Below, in pieces: positions 35,688-45,499 of a stretch of 64,000 nucleotides of DNA. How positions within the stretch are numbered: the stretch's first letter is position 1; every line of letters starts with the position of its first letter. The stretch covers positions 248,001-312,000 of the forward strand of contig NZ_JAEKIS010000001.1 of NCBI RefSeq assembly GCF_017311415.1. Reading direction: 5' to 3'. Below the pieces are notes generated by a model. It worked only from the letters and a program-made list of their open reading frames with translations. It was not told where the DNA came from and did no database searches. The stretch comes from Salipiger abyssi. Its GTDB lineage: Bacteria; Pseudomonadota; Alphaproteobacteria; Rhodobacterales; Rhodobacteraceae. The position numbers and the translations under genes are program-made.

Positions 35688-36589
35688 GGCGCCCCGGAGC
35701 CGGCGATCCGCGCCGCCGCGTGTTCGGCCCGGCCCTCGGTACTGCCGGCGGCAAAGCTGGCGACGGTGAGCGGACGGGCGCGATCGGGGAAATGGTAGAC
35801 CGCGTTCACGCTGAACGGTCCGCCGCCGCTATGGCCGATGGCCCGTCCACAGGCACCGAACCGCCCGCTCATCAGCCCCAGCGCATAGCCCGCCTCGCTC
35901 CACGGTCGGCCCCCGATGGCCCCGCCCAAAGGCCGCGTTTCCAGCAGTTGCCGTAACGCGTCCGACCCCAGTAGCGCCCCCGAGAACAGCCCGTGCAGCA
36001 GCCGTGCCGCGTCGCGCGCGGTGCCGGTCAGACAGCCGTGATAGACCCAGCCCGGATGGTAGCGCGCCGCCGCCGGCCAGTGCAGCCGCGCGAATTCCGC
36101 ACGCGTGGTGGCGAGAGCGACGCTTTCGAGCCGCAACGGTTCAGCGATCAGCATCTCGAAGAGCCGGGCAAAGCCCATCCCCGATACCGCCTCCAGATGC
36201 TCCCGCGCCAGCATGTAACCGGTGTTGGAATAGGCCCAGCCCTCCCCCGGCGCAAAGAGCGGACCCTGCGCCAGCACACGGTCCAGCAGAAGGTCACGCG
36301 ACCAGGGGTCTTCCTCCGCATTGACCGCCTTTCGATAGGCCTCAAGCCCGGTGTAATCCGGCAGACCGGCGGTATGCGCCAGCAGTTGGCGCAACGTATA
36401 GGCTGCGCTCGCGACCGGCGCGTCGAGGTCGAGCGCGCCGCGCTCCGCCAGAGCCAGGGCGCAGATGGCGATGGCCGTCTTGGTAAAGCTCCAATAGGGA
36501 AAGCGCAGCCCGGGCTGGCCGGTCTCCGTCACCCTGCCGTCGGCGGCGATCCGGGCAGAGTGGATGGCGGCGAGGTCGGGCACGGTCAT
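35684..36589 (-). CDS. Beta-lactamase-fold serine hydrolase
   Basis: A 301-residue member of the class C beta-lactamase/esterase family. The nucleophile motif SFTK (Ser34, Lys37), the YSN triad and the HSGGG motif near the C-terminus are present. No signal peptide is seen, and catalytic residues start very early, so it is more likely a cytoplasmic esterase or peptidase than a resistance enzyme. The ATG at 36589 was chosen by similarity; an in-frame start at 36796 lies inside the Hint gene. It follows the Hint gene by 16 bases. Confidence 0.87.
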   Translation of the reverse strand: MTVPDLAAIHSARIAADGRVTETGQPGLRFPYWSFTKTAIAICALALAERGALDLDAPVASAAYTLRQLLAHTAGLPDYTGLEAYRKAVNAEEDPWSRDLLLDRVLAQGPLFAPGEGWAYSNTGYMLAREHLEAVSGMGFARLFEMLIAEPLRLESVALATTRAEFARLHWPAAARYHPGWVYHGCLTGTARDAARLLHGLFSGALLGSDALRQLLETRPLGGAIGGRPWSEAGYALGLMSGRFGACGRAIGHSGGGPFSVNAVYHFPDRARPLTVASFAAGSTEGRAEHAAARIAGSGAP

Positions 36590-36605
36590 GGCGGAAACAC
36601 GCGGC

Positions 36606-37679
36606 TCAGGCCGCCCGCGCCTCGGCGAGCGTGATCGCCTCGAAGGGTCCGAGCACCTGATAGCCCGCCCGGTGCTGCTCGGGCAAAAGCCCCGCCGGGC
36701 ACTCTGCCAGCACCGAGGCGGCGACCCGGTCGCGATAGCGGCGCAGGCGCCCGACATAGAGGCTTTCCAGCGCCGCGCCGGCGGCGATGAAGGCATCGTG
36801 TGCGGGCAGCAGCAGGTTGTGATAACGCATCGTCAGCGGGCCGTCTTCCTCGACGGCGGCAAAGCCGTTGACCAGACTCAGCGCCGGCACCAACACTGCC
36901 TCGCGGCCGAACATGTATTCGACCTCGGAGCCGCCGATCACCAGCCGCTGATGCGGCGTCACCACGATGTCGCGGCGCAGGCCCAGATAGGGCGCACGCA
37001 GTCTTATGGGCCGGAACGAGCCCAGCGCCGGCACCACCCGGCTGGCCCGGTGCAGCACCGGCACCACGCCGCTGTCGCGGGTGTGCACGGTGTCGCCGCA
37101 GCGCAGATCCCGCACCTGCCGCGCGCCCTGCGGCGTGGCCACCGGAATATCGCCCACCAGCGCCGGCATCGGGCCTACCGGCTCGATCTCGTCGGAGACC
37201 GCGAAATACACCACATCCGGATCGGTGCGGCAGAGCTGCGGGCGCCGCACCATGGTATAGATATCCTCCAGCACCAGCGGCGGCGGCGGCGGGGTCTCGC
37301 GCAAAGCCACGGTGTCGCTTTCCGGACGTTCCAGCGCCAGCCGGCCCCAACGCTGCGTCGAATCCCAGCTATAGGTCACCCGCAGCACATCGGTGCGCGC
37401 ATCCGCCGGATAGTCGAGCAGGGTGTGGAACACATCGGCGCCCTGACTGACGATCAGCACGATGCTGCCGCCGGGCAGCGCCTGCAACGACAGCGCCCCC
37501 GGCCAGGGATGGCTGCGCTCGTAGGAGAGCAGGGTCTGCGGCCTCCCCTCCGCCGAAAGCCGCGTCTCGATCAGCAGCGAGCCGCGAGAGAGCAGCTGGT
37601 CGCGCGGGCGCAGAGCGGCGTCGAAAACGCGCTCGTCGGTCCAGCGGCGTTCGCCGCCCGCGATGGCGATCCAGCTCAT
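36606..37679 (-). CDS. Hint-domain protein without the splicing cysteine
   Basis: A 357-residue protein. The Hint region lies at about residues 170-300: VGDIPVATPQGARQVRDLRC, GDTVHTRDSGVVPVLHR and the B-block VTPHQRLVIGG. The position that is usually the nucleophilic Cys before the GT of block A is Pro here, so autoproteolysis is unlikely. The first 165 residues form an uncharacterised domain. Similar proteins are frequent in Rhodobacteraceae, often with RTX repeats, which are absent here. It leads a two-gene unit with the serine hydrolase. Confidence 0.8.
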   Translation of the reverse strand: MSWIAIAGGERRWTDERVFDAALRPRDQLLSRGSLLIETRLSAEGRPQTLLSYERSHPWPGALSLQALPGGSIVLIVSQGADVFHTLLDYPADARTDVLRVTYSWDSTQRWGRLALERPESDTVALRETPPPPPLVLEDIYTMVRRPQLCRTDPDVVYFAVSDEIEPVGPMPALVGDIPVATPQGARQVRDLRCGDTVHTRDSGVVPVLHRASRVVPALGSFRPIRLRAPYLGLRRDIVVTPHQRLVIGGSEVEYMFGREAVLVPALSLVNGFAAVEEDGPLTMRYHNLLLPAHDAFIAAGAALESLYVGRLRRYRDRVAASVLAECPAGLLPEQHRAGYQVLGPFEAITLAEARAA

Positions 37680-37907
37680 GCGGTTTTCCCGGTGCCCTGT
37701 TCTCCGCGGCCCTGTTCCTCGCTCCTGCGGGACATGCCAGCGGCCTGCTCTGCCTGTTCTTTATTAAGGCATTGATAGCACACCCCTTCCCCTTGCGTAA
37801 GGGGGCGCAACGCAACCGGCTGTCCCGGCTACGCGGGGTTTCATGACATTTGCCCTTCGCCGCGTGGCGCGGTAGCCAACGCATGAGAGCTTTCGGAGAC
37901 AGACCAG

Positions 37908-39056
37908 ATGACCGCAACCGACCCCGTCCAACTGACCGCAGACCTGATCCGCTGCCCCTCGGTCACCCCCGAGGAGGGCGGCGCGCTGAGCTTGCTTCAG
38001 ACGCTTCTGGAGGGGGCGGGCTTTGTCTGCACACGGGTCGACCGGGGTGGCATCGCCAATCTCTTTGCACGCTGGGGCGACAAGGGCCATGCGAAGAGCT
38101 TCGGCTTCAACGGCCACACCGATGTGGTGCCGGTCGGCGATCTGGCCGCCTGGAGCGCCGATCCCTTCGGTGCCGAGATACGCGACGGCATCCTCTACGG
38201 GCGCGGCGCCACCGATATGAAATCGGGCGTCGCGGCCTTTGCGGCGGCGGCGGTGGATTTCGTCCGCGACACGCCGCCCGACGGCGCGCTGGTGCTGGCG
38301 ATCACCGGCGACGAGGAGGGCGACGCGGTCGACGGCACCGTGGCGCTGCTCGACTGGATGGAGACCGAGGGCGAGCGCATGTCGGTCTGCCTGGTGGGCG
38401 AGCCCACCTGCCCCAGCGAGATGGGCGAGATGATAAAGATCGGGCGGCGCGGCTCGATGAACGCCTGGTTCACCGTGACCGGGCGGCAGGGCCATGCCGC
38501 TTATCCGCATCGCGCGCTGAACCCGATGCCCGCCATGGCGCGGCTGATGGACCGGCTCGCCTCGCACCCGCTCGACGAGGGCACCGCGCATTTCGACGCC
38601 TCGACGCTGGCGGTGGTGACCATCGACACCGGCAACCCGGCCACCAACGTGATCCCGGCGCAGACGCGCGGCACGGTCAATATCCGCTTCAACGACGCCC
38701 ATACCGGTGCGGGCCTCAGCAACTGGCTCAAGGACGAGGCGGCAAAACTCGATGCGGAATTCGGCACCACGACCGAGGTCGCGATCAAGATCTCGGGCGA
38801 GAGCTTTCTCACCCCGCCCGGGCCGCTCTCGGATCTGGTCTCGGGCGCGGTGGCGGCGGAAACCGGGCGCCGGCCCGAGCTGTCGACCACCGGCGGCACC
38901 TCGGATGCGCGCTTTGTCAAGGATCACTGCCCGGTGGTGGAATTCGGCCTCGTGGGTAAGACCATGCACCAGGTCGACGAATCCGTCCCCGTGGAGCAGA
39001 TCCGCCAGCTCAAGGCGATCTACACGCGGATCCTGCGGGAGTATTTCGCCGGCTAA
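37908..39056 (+). CDS. dapE: Succinyl-diaminopimelate desuccinylase
   Basis: A 382-residue M20-family di-zinc enzyme that frees LL-diaminopimelate from its succinyl form in lysine and peptidoglycan synthesis. Metal ligands and the catalytic Glu are seen in [31 protein letters not shown] and VGEPT, and the last His in TMHQVDE. The TGGTSDARF substrate loop is typical of DapE. CGGAGA precedes the ATG at 37908. The 228-bp upstream region has a small hairpin (CCCCTTGCGTAAGGGG, 37789-37804). Confidence 0.96.
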   Translation: MTATDPVQLTADLIRCPSVTPEEGGALSLLQTLLEGAGFVCTRVDRGGIANLFARWGDKGHAKSFGFNGHTDVVPVGDLAAWSADPFGAEIRDGILYGRGATDMKSGVAAFAAAAVDFVRDTPPDGALVLAITGDEEGDAVDGTVALLDWMETEGERMSVCLVGEPTCPSEMGEMIKIGRRGSMNAWFTVTGRQGHAAYPHRALNPMPAMARLMDRLASHPLDEGTAHFDASTLAVVTIDTGNPATNVIPAQTRGTVNIRFNDAHTGAGLSNWLKDEAAKLDAEFGTTTEVAIKISGESFLTPPGPLSDLVSGAVAAETGRRPELSTTGGTSDARFVKDHCPVVEFGLVGKTMHQVDESVPVEQIRQLKAIYTRILREYFAG

Positions 39057-39162
39057 GCCGCCGCCTGGGTCTTCCTGTCGCAGGCGGCAAGACACCTTTG
39101 CCGTTTCCGGCGCCGTTGTCGCGGGGCACTCTGCCGCTAGTTGATAGGGAAAAGAGGACATC

Positions 39163-40563
39163 ATGGCCGATCTGACCTGTGACGTGGCGGTGATCGGGGC
39201 CGGGACCGCCGGCATTTCCGCCGAACACAACGCCCGCAAACACGGCGCGCGCACCCTGCTCATCGACCCGGAATTCGCCGGCACAACCTGCGCCACCGTG
39301 GGCTGCATGCCCTCCAAGCTGCTGATCGCGGCGGGCCGGGCGGCGCATGGCGCGCGCAAGGCCGGGGTGTTCGGCATCGGCACCGGGCCGGTCTCGGTCG
39401 ACGGGCGCGCGGTGATGAAGCGGGTCCGGGAAGAACGCGACCGCTTTGTCGCCGGCACCCGCAAGGGCTTTGACCGGCTGCCCGAGGGCACCTGCATCCG
39501 CGCCCGCGCGCAGTTCACCTCGGCCACCACGCTGGAGCTGGATGACGGGCGCAGCGTTTCGGCAAAGGCGGTGGTGATCGCCACCGGCTCGGCGCCGATG
39601 GTGCCCGGCCCCTATCGCGCGCTCGGAGATCTGACGCTGACCAACGAGACGGTGTTCGAGCTCGACGACCTGCCGCAGAGCCTCGCGGTGATCGGCGCGG
39701 GCGTGATCGGGCTGGAACTGGCGCAGGCCATGGCCCGGCTGGGCGTGCGGGTCGCGGTCTTCGACCGGGCGGAGCGGCTGGCGCAGATGCGCTGCGAGCG
39801 GGTGCATGACGTGCTGAAAGACGCGATGGCGCAGGAGATGGCGCTGCATCTGGGCAGCGATCCGCAGCCCTCCGAAGAGGGTGGCAAGGTGCGGATCGAC
39901 TGGGACGGGCAGTCGGCGCTTTTCGACAGGGTGCTGGTCGCCACTGGCCGCCCGCCGAACCTGAAGGGGCTCAATCTGGAGGCGACGGGGCTCAAGCTGA
40001 ACGACAAGGGCATGCCCGAGCTCTCGGAGGCGACGATGCAATGCGGCGAGGCACCGATCTTCATGGCGGGCGATGCCAACGCCATGCACCCGGTGCTGCA
40101 CGAAGCCTCGGACGAGGGCGCCATCGCCGGGCGCAACGCGGTGGCCTATCCGGCGGTGGTGCGCTCTGCCCGCCGGGTGCCGCTGTCGCTGACCTTCACC
40201 GAGCCGCCGCTGGTCAGCATCGGCCAGGGCCCGGACGAGAGCGCCAAGATCGGCACTGCCGATTACAGCTCGCAGGGCCGCGCCCGCGTCGATGACGAGA
40301 ATACCGGCGTCGCGCGGATCTATGCCGCCGCGCCGCGCGGGCGGCTGATCGGGGCCGACCTGTTCTGCCCGGGCGCCGATCACATGGGCCACCTTCTGGC
40401 GCTGGCCATCCAGCAGGGGCTGACGGCGGAGGAGCTGCTGAGCATGCCCTTCTATCACCCGACGCTGGAGGAGGGGCTGCGCGGCGCATTGAAGGAGATC
40501 TGCCGCGCCGTGCCGCTGCATCTCTCGGGCGATCAGGATCCAGGCAGCCCACCGGGCGGCTGA
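39163..40563 (+). CDS. Dihydrolipoamide dehydrogenase-like flavoprotein disulphide reductase
   Basis: A 466-residue FAD/NAD(P) oxidoreductase. The N-terminal GAGTAGISAE binds FAD. The redox disulphide is Cys43/Cys48 in TTCATVGCMPSK. The NAD-binding GAGVIGLELAQ follows, and a His-containing C-terminal motif (FYHPTLEEGL) is present. No 2-oxo-acid dehydrogenase genes lie beside it, so it may be a stand-alone reductase rather than a complex E3 subunit. AGAGG lies six bases before the ATG. Confidence 0.88.
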   Translation: MADLTCDVAVIGAGTAGISAEHNARKHGARTLLIDPEFAGTTCATVGCMPSKLLIAAGRAAHGARKAGVFGIGTGPVSVDGRAVMKRVREERDRFVAGTRKGFDRLPEGTCIRARAQFTSATTLELDDGRSVSAKAVVIATGSAPMVPGPYRALGDLTLTNETVFELDDLPQSLAVIGAGVIGLELAQAMARLGVRVAVFDRAERLAQMRCERVHDVLKDAMAQEMALHLGSDPQPSEEGGKVRIDWDGQSALFDRVLVATGRPPNLKGLNLEATGLKLNDKGMPELSEATMQCGEAPIFMAGDANAMHPVLHEASDEGAIAGRNAVAYPAVVRSARRVPLSLTFTEPPLVSIGQGPDESAKIGTADYSSQGRARVDDENTGVARIYAAAPRGRLIGADLFCPGADHMGHLLALAIQQGLTAEELLSMPFYHPTLEEGLRGALKEICRAVPLHLSGDQDPGSPPGG

Positions 40564-40657
40564 GGCGCGCCGCGCACCCGCCGAAAAGCGCCACCGCGCC
40601 GACGCCAGTATCGAGATTGCCCATGACGGCGGCGCGGCGGCGTGCTAGCTCAGGGCC

Positions 40658-42964
40658 ATGAGCAAACTGCCGACAAAACCGGATATCCTCGACTGGATCG
40701 CCGCCAACCCGACCCTGACCTCCAAGCGCGACATCGCCAAGGCCTTCGGGATCAAGGGCGCCGCGCGGATCGACCTCAAGCGCCTGCTGAAGGAGCTCGA
40801 GCACGAGGGCCATCTGGAAAAACGCAAGAAGACCTATCGCGACCCCGACCGGCTGCCGCCGGTGAGCGTGTTGCAGATGAAGGCGCCGGACGCCAATGGC
40901 GATCTCTTTGCGCAGCCGCTGGAATGGCATGGCGAGGGGGTGGAACCCACGGTGCTCTTTGTGCCGCGCGCCACCGATCCCGCGCTTGGCGAGGGCGACC
41001 GCATCCTCGCGCGGCTTCAGGTCGTGCACGAGGCGGATCACAACTATGAGGCGCGGCTGATCCGGCGCATCGGCGCCAGCCCACGCAAGGTGGTGGGCAT
41101 CTTCCGCAAGGATGCCGAGGGCGGGCGCATCCTGCCCATCGACAAGGGCGCCGACAAGGAATGGATCGTCGGCCCCGACGCCACCCACGGCGCCAAGGAC
41201 GGCGAGCTTGTCGAGGCCGAGCAGGCCGGCCCCCGCGCCACCCGCATGGGGCTGCCCAAGGCGCGCATCGTGCTGCGGCTGGGCGATCCGTCCGAGCCCA
41301 AGGCGGTGTCGCTCATCGCGATCCACCAGCACGGCATCCCCGACGATTTCCCGCCCGATGTGCTGGAAGAGGCCGACAGCAAGAAACCGGCGGGGCTGAG
41401 CGGTCGCACCGATCTGCGCGACATGCCGCTGGTCACCATCGACCCGGCCGACGCGCGCGACCATGACGACGCCTGTTTCGCCGAGCCCGACGACGACCCG
41501 AAGAACGAGGGCGGCCATATCATCTGGGTCGCCATCGCCGATGTGGCCTATTACGTCACGCCCGGCTCTAAGCTCGACCGCGAGGCAAAGACGCGCGGCA
41601 ACTCCTCCTATTTCCCCGACCGCGTCGTGCCGATGCTGCCCGACCGGCTGTCGGGCGATCTCTGCTCACTGCACGAAGGTGTGCCGCGCGCCTGTATCGC
41701 CGTGCGCATGGTGGTGGATGCCGAGGGCAACAAGAAGTCGCACAGGTTCGTGCGCGGGCTCATGCGCTCGCCCGCCTCGCTGACCTATCAGGAGGTGCAG
41801 GCGGCGTTCGACGGGGAGCCCAACGACAAGACCGGCCCGCTGCTCGACCCGGTGATCAAGCCGCTATTTGCCGCCTATGGCGCGCTGAAAGCGGCGCGTG
41901 AGCGGCGCCAGCCGCTGGATCTGGAGCTGCCCGAACGCAAGGTGGTGCTGAGCGACGAGGGCAAGGTCACCTCGGTGAATTTCGTCGAGCGGCTGGACGC
42001 GCACAAGCTGATCGAGGAGTTCATGATCCTCGCCAATGTCGCCGCCGCCGAGACGCTGATCGCGAAAAAGACGCCGCTGCTCTTCCGCGTGCATGAGGAG
42101 CCGCCCGCCGACAAGCTGGAATCCCTGCGCGACACCGCCGACGCAGCGGGGCTGACGCTGGCCAAGGGGCAGGTGCTGAAGACCGCGCATCTCAACAAGC
42201 TGCTGCATGACGCCGCCGGCAAGGACGAGGCGGAGCTGATCAATATCGCCACGCTGCGCAGCATGACCCAGGCCTATTACTCGCCGAAGAATTTCGGCCA
42301 TTTCGGCCTGGCGCTCCAGAATTACGCGCATTTCACCTCGCCGATCCGGCGTTATTCCGACCTCATCGTGCATCGCGGGCTGATCACCGCGCATGGCTGG
42401 GGCGATGACGGGCTCTCCGAGCAGGAGATCGAGCGGCTGGAGCAGATCGGGCAGCATATCTCCGACACCGAGCGCCGCAGCATGATGGCCGAGCGCGACA
42501 CCAATGACCGCTATCTCGCCGCCTATCTCAGCGACCGGATCGGCGCGGAATTCGGCGGGCGCATCAGCGGCATCGCCAAGTTCGGGGTCTTCGTGAAGCT
42601 CGACGAGACCGGCGCCGACGGGCTGGTGCCGATCCGCAATCTCGGCAACGAGTATTTCCATTTCGACCGCGACGCCGGCACGCTGATGGGCGCCGATACC
42701 GGCATCGTCATCGGGCTGGGCCAGCGCGTGCGGGTGCGGCTGACCGATGCGGCGCCGGTGACCGGCGGCATCGGGCTGGAGATCCTCGAGCTGGAGGATG
42801 CCGAGCTGCCGCAGGGCCGTGGCACCGGGCGGCCCTCGCGCGGGCGCCGGCCCGGCAGCCGGGGCAAACCCGGCGGGCCGCCCCGGCGCAAGGAGGCCAA
42901 GGCGAAACGCAAGGACGCCAAGGTCAAGCGCAAGGTCACGCGGCAGCGGGCAACGAAGCGCTGA
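40658..42964 (+). CDS. rnr: Ribonuclease R
   Basis: A 768-residue 3'-5' exoribonuclease that degrades structured RNA. The N-terminal winged helix is followed by cold-shock domains. The RNB catalytic domain starts near residue 265 with DPADARDHDDACF (Mg-binding Asp residues), and an S1 domain lies at about 640-715. The protein ends in a 45-residue Arg/Lys/Gly-rich tail (GTGRPSRGRRPGSRGKPGG) likely to aid RNA binding. It follows the flavoprotein by about 95 bp with little Shine-Dalgarno complementarity. Confidence 0.95.
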   Translation: MSKLPTKPDILDWIAANPTLTSKRDIAKAFGIKGAARIDLKRLLKELEHEGHLEKRKKTYRDPDRLPPVSVLQMKAPDANGDLFAQPLEWHGEGVEPTVLFVPRATDPALGEGDRILARLQVVHEADHNYEARLIRRIGASPRKVVGIFRKDAEGGRILPIDKGADKEWIVGPDATHGAKDGELVEAEQAGPRATRMGLPKARIVLRLGDPSEPKAVSLIAIHQHGIPDDFPPDVLEEADSKKPAGLSGRTDLRDMPLVTIDPADARDHDDACFAEPDDDPKNEGGHIIWVAIADVAYYVTPGSKLDREAKTRGNSSYFPDRVVPMLPDRLSGDLCSLHEGVPRACIAVRMVVDAEGNKKSHRFVRGLMRSPASLTYQEVQAAFDGEPNDKTGPLLDPVIKPLFAAYGALKAARERRQPLDLELPERKVVLSDEGKVTSVNFVERLDAHKLIEEFMILANVAAAETLIAKKTPLLFRVHEEPPADKLESLRDTADAAGLTLAKGQVLKTAHLNKLLHDAAGKDEAELINIATLRSMTQAYYSPKNFGHFGLALQNYAHFTSPIRRYSDLIVHRGLITAHGWGDDGLSEQEIERLEQIGQHISDTERRSMMAERDTNDRYLAAYLSDRIGAEFGGRISGIAKFGVFVKLDETGADGLVPIRNLGNEYFHFDRDAGTLMGADTGIVIGLGQRVRVRLTDAAPVTGGIGLEILELEDAELPQGRGTGRPSRGRRPGSRGKPGGPPRRKEAKAKRKDAKVKRKVTRQRATKR

Positions 42965-43098
42965 GCTCCGGGTAAGACCGCGCTGGCGGATCTGCGGTAC
43001 GGGCGATGGCGGGAAACCGCGCCCGCCGCGTCTGGGCGCTTCGCAAAAACCGGCTTTCGGGGTAGCCTATGGCGGAGGCAACCAGAGGAGCAACCGCC

Positions 43099-44376
43099 AT
43101 GAGAACGCGGATCCTGAGCATTTTCATGAGCCTGTGGGCGGCGGGTGTTGCGGCGGCCCCCGGCGACGGCGCACCGGAGGAATCGCTGCGCCCCAGCGCG
43201 CGGCCCTTCCTGTCGACGCAGGGCAGCGCCACACAGGTGCCGCAGGGCGTCAAGGGCGCCGCCGGCTTCCGCGGCTGGATCGCCGGTTTCCGCGTCCGGG
43301 CGCTGGAGAAGGGCATTTCCGCCAGCACCTTCGACGCGGCGTTCCGGGATGTGGACTACGACCCCGAGGTGGTGAAGCGCGACCGCAACCAGAACGAATT
43401 CACCAAGACCCTCTGGGTCTATCTCGACAGCGCCGCCTCGGAGGCGCGGATCGCGGCGGGCAAAAAGGCGCTTGCCGAGCACCGCGCGCTGCTCGACCGG
43501 ATCGAGGCGAAATATGGCGTCGACAAGCAGGCGGTGCTGGCGATCTGGGGGCTGGAGAGCGCCTTTGGCACCTATCGCGGCAACGATCCGGTGATCCAGT
43601 CACTGGCGACGCTGGCCTATGACACGCGGCGCGGGGCCTTCTTCGAGGGGCAGTTGCTGGACGCGCTGACCATCCTGCAAAACGGCGACACGGTGGCCGC
43701 GAATATGAAAGGCTCCTGGGCCGGCGCCATGGGGCACACGCAGTTCATGCCCTCGTCCTTCCTGGCGCTGGCCGAGGACTGGAACGGCGACGGGCGGCGC
43801 GACATCTGGTCGGACGATCCCGCCGACGCGCTGGCCTCGGCGGCGAATTATCTCAGCGAGAACGGCTGGCAGAAGGGCATGCCCTGGGGCGTCGAGGTGA
43901 CGCTACCGGAGGGGTTCGACTACACGCTCGCCGATCGCGAGATCGAAAAGACGCCATCGGACTGGGCGGCACTGGGCGTGATGGGGACCGATGGCAAGCC
44001 GGTGGCCGATCATGGGCCGTCCTCGATCCTGCTGCCGGGCGGGCATCTGGGCGCGGCCTTCATGATCTTCGAGAATTTCGCGGTGATCGAGCGCTACAAC
44101 ACCGCCGATGCCTATGTGATCGGGGTCGGCCATCTCGGCGACCGGATCATGGGCGGCGTCCCGATCCGGCACGGCTGGCCGCGCGAGGACCGGGCGCTGA
44201 CCCTTGATGAGCGGATGGAGCTGCAAACGCGGCTGCGCGATGCCGGGTTCGATCCGGAAAAGATCGACGGGCGGATCGGGCCGCTCACCATCGACGCGGT
44301 GCGCGGGTATCAGAAGAGCACCGGCGCGGTGCCGGACGGCTATGCCTCGCTGCGGGTGTTGGACGCGTTGCGGTAG
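43099..44376 (+). CDS. Lytic murein transglycosylase (MltB-like) with peptidoglycan-binding domain
   Basis: A 425-residue exported protein with a signal peptide ending WAAGVAAAPG. The catalytic domain (about 55-340) has the glutamate in IWGLESAFGTYRGNDPVIQS and the MGHTQFMPSSFL motif of the SLT2/MltB family. A PG_binding_1 domain closes the protein (LQTRLRDAGFDPEKIDGRIG). It cleaves glycan strands to 1,6-anhydromuropeptides in the periplasm. AGAGGAG lies eight bases before the ATG at 43099. Confidence 0.94.
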   Translation: MRTRILSIFMSLWAAGVAAAPGDGAPEESLRPSARPFLSTQGSATQVPQGVKGAAGFRGWIAGFRVRALEKGISASTFDAAFRDVDYDPEVVKRDRNQNEFTKTLWVYLDSAASEARIAAGKKALAEHRALLDRIEAKYGVDKQAVLAIWGLESAFGTYRGNDPVIQSLATLAYDTRRGAFFEGQLLDALTILQNGDTVAANMKGSWAGAMGHTQFMPSSFLALAEDWNGDGRRDIWSDDPADALASAANYLSENGWQKGMPWGVEVTLPEGFDYTLADREIEKTPSDWAALGVMGTDGKPVADHGPSSILLPGGHLGAAFMIFENFAVIERYNTADAYVIGVGHLGDRIMGGVPIRHGWPREDRALTLDERMELQTRLRDAGFDPEKIDGRIGPLTIDAVRGYQKSTGAVPDGYASLRVLDALR

Positions 44377-44396
44377 CGGCGGTTCGGTAAAAAGTT

Positions 44397-44487
44397 CCCG
44401 CCCCGGACTTGATCCGGGGCCTCATGCTCTCCACCAGAACGGAGCAAGGGGCCTGAGGGAGAGGCCCCGGATCAAGTCCGGGGCGGG
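44397..44487. repeat. Paired palindromic repeat with perfect 27-bp arms
   Basis: The arms at 44397-44423 and 44461-44487 are perfect inverted copies of 27 bases (core CCCCGGACTTGATCCGGGG) around a 37-base loop. Each arm is itself a hairpin. It sits exactly between the convergent ends of the transglycosylase gene and the minus-strand secreted-protein gene, as the related copies at 4410 and 57389 sit at gene ends. Confidence 0.9.
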
Positions 44488-44489
44488 GG

Positions 44490-44957
44490 TCAGTCGCAAC
44501 CGCCCTGCCTGAAACAGCGCAGAACCGCCGCCTTCTGCGCCTCGGTCGGATCGCGGTGCACATAGGCAGGGCACGGACCCACGATCATCTCGTAGCCATG
44601 CGCACCCTGTTTCAGAAACGCGAGATAGTCGCCCGGCGCGATACTGCCGCACCAATGCGCCGCGCAGGTGAGCTGCACCGTCACCGTCCAATCGAAGGGG
44701 ATCGTAAACCCGTCATGTCCCAGCCCCATCCCGGCGAACCGCGCCGCAAAGCTGGCCGGGCTCTCTGCCCGGTCCGGCCCGGCGGGCGGCAGCAGCGCCG
44801 GATCGAAGCTCAGCGCGCCATCGGCCACGACCCAGTTGTCCGGCGAGGCGGCGGCATTGGCGAAATCCTGGATGACATTCGCAGGCGCGCAGCTCAGCGC
44901 CAGCGCAGGCTGCGCGAGGGCCGACAGCGCCAGTGACAGACCAAGCGCCCGGATCAA
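44490..44957 (-). CDS. Secreted cysteine-containing protein of unknown function
   Basis: A 155-residue exported protein with a signal peptide ending [10 protein letters not shown]. The mature part holds six cysteines ([30 protein letters not shown]), likely disulphide-bonded in the periplasm. I recognise no family. It starts with TTG, overlapping the rppH stop by four bases (TTGA), so it is translated from the rppH message. Function unknown; the context suggests a role in the envelope rather than in RNA turnover. Confidence 0.72.
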   Translation of the reverse strand: MIRALGLSLALSALAQPALALSCAPANVIQDFANAAASPDNWVVADGALSFDPALLPPAGPDRAESPASFAARFAGMGLGHDGFTIPFDWTVTVQLTCAAHWCGSIAPGDYLAFLKQGAHGYEMIVGPCPAYVHRDPTEAQKAAVLRCFRQGGCD

Positions 44958-45436
44958 AGGTGATCCCGGAACCCGGCCAGCACCTTTTCATAGACACTCC
45001 GCTTGAACGGCACGATCTGGCTCACCACCTCGTCGGGTGCCAGCCAGCACCAGGTGGAAAACTCCGGATGCTCGGTGCGGATATTCACCTGATCGTCGCT
45101 GCCGTGAAAGCGCAGCAGGAACCATTTCTGCTCCTGCCCCTTGTAGCGCCCCTTCCAGATGCGCGGCACGATGTGATGCGGCAGCTCATAGGGATACCAC
45201 TCGTCGGATTCCGCCTCGACCGTCACCAGATCGGCGGGCACACCGGTCTCTTCCCAGAGCTCGCGCAGCGCCGCGTCGCGCGGCGCCTCGCCCTTGTCGA
45301 CGCCGCCCTGCGGCATCTGCCAGGCGGGCTCTTCGCTGTCGATGCGCTGGCCGACAAAGACCTCGTTATCGGCATTCACGAGCATCACCCCCACGCAGGG
45401 GCGATAGGGCAGTCGGGCAATCTCTTCGGGGGTCAT
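44954..45436 (-). CDS. rppH: RNA pyrophosphohydrolase
   Basis: A 160-residue Nudix enzyme that removes pyrophosphate from 5'-triphosphate RNA, opening mRNAs to RNase E. The Nudix box is [20 protein letters not shown] then TGV. The opening [11 protein letters not shown] and the [27 protein letters not shown] stretch are characteristic of RppH. It lies downstream of ctpA after a strong terminator, so it probably has its own promoter in the 63-bp gap or receives read-through. Confidence 0.94.
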   Translation of the reverse strand: MTPEEIARLPYRPCVGVMLVNADNEVFVGQRIDSEEPAWQMPQGGVDKGEAPRDAALRELWEETGVPADLVTVEAESDEWYPYELPHHIVPRIWKGRYKGQEQKWFLLRFHGSDDQVNIRTEHPEFSTWCWLAPDEVVSQIVPFKRSVYEKVLAGFRDHL

Positions 45437-45470
45437 GGCCTGTTCGTCAAATCGCTGGCGGAAAATGGAA

Positions 45471-45494
45471 AAGGGCGGGGTCTGCCCCGCCCTT
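45471..45494 (-). terminator. Terminator after ctpA
   Basis: On the minus strand, AAGGGCGGGG-CAGA-CCCCGCCCTT followed by TTCC: a perfect 10-bp stem with a tetraloop, six bases beyond the ctpA stop. Confidence 0.85.
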
Positions 45495-45499
45495 CGCGC

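Noticed and set aside
35684-36589. Antibiotic-resistance beta-lactamase
   Set aside because: The fold motifs fit, but there is no signal peptide and the sequence resembles the broad esterase/peptidase group, so resistance is not supported.
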